Shown in pieces: positions 62,517-64,000 of a DNA stretch of 64,000 nucleotides. The stretch is from Flavobacterium jumunjinense (lineage in GTDB: Bacteria; Bacteroidota; Bacteroidia; Flavobacteriales; Flavobacteriaceae). The stretch spans positions 2,170,001 through 2,234,000 of the forward strand of contig NZ_CP091285.1 of assembly GCF_021650975.2 (NCBI RefSeq), written 5' to 3'. Every line of letters begins with the position of its first letter. The stretch's first letter is position 1. A program made the translations under genes and the position numbers. Under the pieces are notes generated by a model. The model ran no database searches and had not been told where the DNA came from. It was given only the letters and a program-made list of their open reading frames with translations.

Positions 62517-63830
62517 ATGATAGCTTTAGAAGTAACTACTGGTGGTTTAATCAGTACAACAGTAATAGCGTTTTTAATTTTATTATTGGCTCTTGTAGCA
62601 ATTATTTTGTTTGCAAAAGCTAAACTAGTACCGTCTGGTCCTGTTAAAATTAAAATAAACGGAGAAAATGAGATTGAAGTGGGTTCTGGTAACACATTAC
62701 TTTCTACATTAGGTGCAAGTAAAATTTTCTTACCATCTGCGTGTGGTGGTGGAGGAACTTGTGTTCAATGTAAATGTATTGTTAAAGAAGGTGGAGGAGA
62801 TGCTTTACCTACAGAAACACCCCATTTCAGTAGAAAAGAATTAGCAGAAGGTTGGCGTTTAGGATGTCAAGTGAAGGTTAAAGCAGATATGGTAATCGAA
62901 GTTCCTGAAGAAGTATTCGGAATTAAGAAGTTTGAAGCGAAAGTATATTCAAATTATAACGTAGCTTCTTTTATTAAAGAATTTATCGTTGAATTACCAG
63001 ATGATATGCATTATGAGCCAGGGGGATATATTCAAATTGAAATTCCTAAATGTGAGATCAATTTTACGGATATTGACATCACAGCACATCCAGTTGAGCA
63101 TCCAGGTGAACCTGAAAAATTTAAAGCTGAATGGGATAAATTTAATTTATGGCCATTAGTAATGAAGAATACTGATTTAGTTGAAAGAGCTTACTCAATG
63201 GCTTCTTACCCAGCTGAAGGAAGAAAAATAATGTTGAACGTGCGTGTTGCTACTCCGCCATGGGATAGAAATATTAATGGATGGGCGAAAGTGAATCCAG
63301 GTATTGCTTCATCATATATTTTCTCAAGAAAAGCAGGTGATCCAGTTGTAGTTTCTGGTCCTTATGGAGAGTTCTTCATCAATGAAACAGAGGCAGAAAT
63401 GTTGTATGTAGGTGGAGGAGCTGGTATGGCACCAATGCGTTCTCATTTATATCACCTATTCCGTACATTAAAAACGGGAAGAAAAGTAACATATTGGTAT
63501 GGTGGTCGTTCTAAGCGTGAATTATTCTATACAGATCATTTTAGAGCTTTAGAAAAAGATTTTCCTAACTTTAAATTCTACCTAGCATTATCAGAACCAC
63601 AACCAGAAGATAATTGGAAAATTAAAGACGGAGTTAATGGTGAAGGAGATGGATTCGTTGGATTTATTCATAATGTTGTAATCGATAATTATTTATCGAA
63701 ACACGAAGAACCAGAAGATATTGAGTTATATTTCTGTGGTCCACCAATGATGAACAAAGCTGTTCAAAAAATGGGAGAAGACTTCGGATTAGATCCAGAT
63801 AACATCAGATTTGATGACTTTGGAGGATAA
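62517..63830 (+). CDS. nqrF: Na+-translocating NADH:quinone reductase subunit F
   Basis: 437 residues: an N-terminal helix ([18 protein letters not shown]), a ferredoxin [2Fe-2S] domain ([13 protein letters not shown] ... LGCQVKV), an FAD domain ([19 protein letters not shown]) and an NADH site ([22 protein letters not shown]). It takes hydride from NADH and feeds electrons through the complex. Starts 2 bases after nqrE and ends the operon with a terminator. Confidence 0.97.
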   Translation: MIALEVTTGGLISTTVIAFLILLLALVAIILFAKAKLVPSGPVKIKINGENEIEVGSGNTLLSTLGASKIFLPSACGGGGTCVQCKCIVKEGGGDALPTETPHFSRKELAEGWRLGCQVKVKADMVIEVPEEVFGIKKFEAKVYSNYNVASFIKEFIVELPDDMHYEPGGYIQIEIPKCEINFTDIDITAHPVEHPGEPEKFKAEWDKFNLWPLVMKNTDLVERAYSMASYPAEGRKIMLNVRVATPPWDRNINGWAKVNPGIASSYIFSRKAGDPVVVSGPYGEFFINETEAEMLYVGGGAGMAPMRSHLYHLFRTLKTGRKVTYWYGGRSKRELFYTDHFRALEKDFPNFKFYLALSEPQPEDNWKIKDGVNGEGDGFVGFIHNVVIDNYLSKHEEPEDIELYFCGPPMMNKAVQKMGEDFGLDPDNIRFDDFGG

Positions 63831-63837
63831 AATTTCA

Positions 63838-63869
63838 AAAACCGATTCAGAAATGAATCGGTTTTTTTA
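63838..63869 (+). terminator. Terminator of the nqr operon
   Basis: 9-bp stem ACCGATTCA (63841-63849) / TGAATCGGT (63854-63862) with GAAA loop followed by T7. Confidence 0.9.
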
Positions 63870-63888
63870 TTTCTATTAATTCAATTCG

Positions 63889-63896
63889 TACTTTTG
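63889..63896 (+). promoter_or_regulatory. -7 element for the right-edge gene
   Basis: TACTTTTG (TAnnTTTG), 4 bases before the ATG at 63901, so the mRNA would be nearly leaderless, or the true start lies later. Confidence 0.4.
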
Positions 63897-63900
63897 TACC

Positions 63901-64000
63901 ATGGAAGAACTAACAGAACAAGAATTGCACCAAATTGCTATGAATCATGTTGGGAAAGACCTTGAAAAAAAAGGTTTTGAATTCATTGCAATTAACAGCC
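63901..64000 (+). CDS. Hypothetical protein, cut by the right edge
   Basis: ATG-started frame reading MEELTEQELHQIAMNHVGKD then LEKKGFEFIAINS up to the end. Similar short proteins after nqrF in flavobacteria are, as I recall, often mislabelled as NqrF. Only 33 residues are visible, with no domain to recognise. Confidence 0.6.
   Translation, partial: MEELTEQELHQIAMNHVGKDLEKKGFEFIAINS

Noticed and set aside
1..64000. rRNA or tRNA genes
   Set aside because: I looked for tRNA-like cloverleafs, terminal CCA contexts and rRNA signatures and saw none; a tRNAscan/Infernal run would settle it.

Overview
The window looks like a chromosomal segment of a member of the Flavobacteriaceae (Bacteroidota), probably marine. 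The evidence is very AT-rich DNA, TAnnTTTG promoter elements (often with an upstream TTG), weak Shine-Dalgarno sequences, a type IX secretion (T9SS) C-terminal sorting domain, a T9SS plug protein, an S46 dipeptidyl-peptidase, many short Bacteroidota lipoproteins, and a complete Na+-translocating NADH:quinone reductase operon. I cannot name the genus. I saw no rRNA, tRNA or CRISPR array.

Region 1 (1-10883, + strand) is the end of a natural-product cluster that continues beyond the left edge. It encodes the last part of a non-ribosomal peptide synthetase (carrier, condensation, serine-type adenylation with an embedded methyltransferase, carrier, thioesterase with a Cys nucleophile), a P450 with an altered ExxR motif, a free-standing acyltransferase-enoylreductase typical of trans-AT polyketide synthases, an Sfp-type phosphopantetheinyl transferase, and a PksB/BaeB-like metallo-hydrolase. 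The upstream part is probably a trans-AT PKS or PKS/NRPS hybrid.

Region 2 (11054-30806) is mostly core or house-keeping: secreted peptidases (S46, S9), a pair of DUF3857/transglutaminase-like proteins, a LytS/LytTR two-component pair, Kdo transferase, a REP-associated tyrosine transposase with its own palindromes, sugar-nucleotide genes (WbpE-like aminotransferase, GalE), a lipoprotein phosphodiesterase and a membrane-bound AraC regulator. Three very short membrane-peptide ORFs lie between these genes.

Region 3 (31092-33042) is a compact candidate RiPP locus: a small lipoprotein, a 75-residue precursor with a Gly-Gly leader, a strong intervening terminator, and a radical SAM/SPASM maturase of FxsB-like type.

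Region 4 (33186-44320) contains a HipA-like kinase/DUF3037/M23 peptidase operon, fabD, and a redox cluster (FMN reductase, YjdI, OsmC, YjdJ-like GNAT, pirin) interrupted by a perfect heptamer array. It then has a probable horizontally acquired SIR2-TPR protein, a candidate anti-phage NADase, bordered by a decayed duplicate of the neighbouring Crp/Fnr gene.

Region 5 (44355-64000) contains two kinds of MITE-like repeats, a large T9SS-secreted adhesin-like protein, purT, an aminotransferase, a desaturase, rsmG, pruA, apaG, a frameshifted DUF3667 gene, the T9SS plug protein, and nqrABCDEF, which is followed by a gene cut by the right edge.
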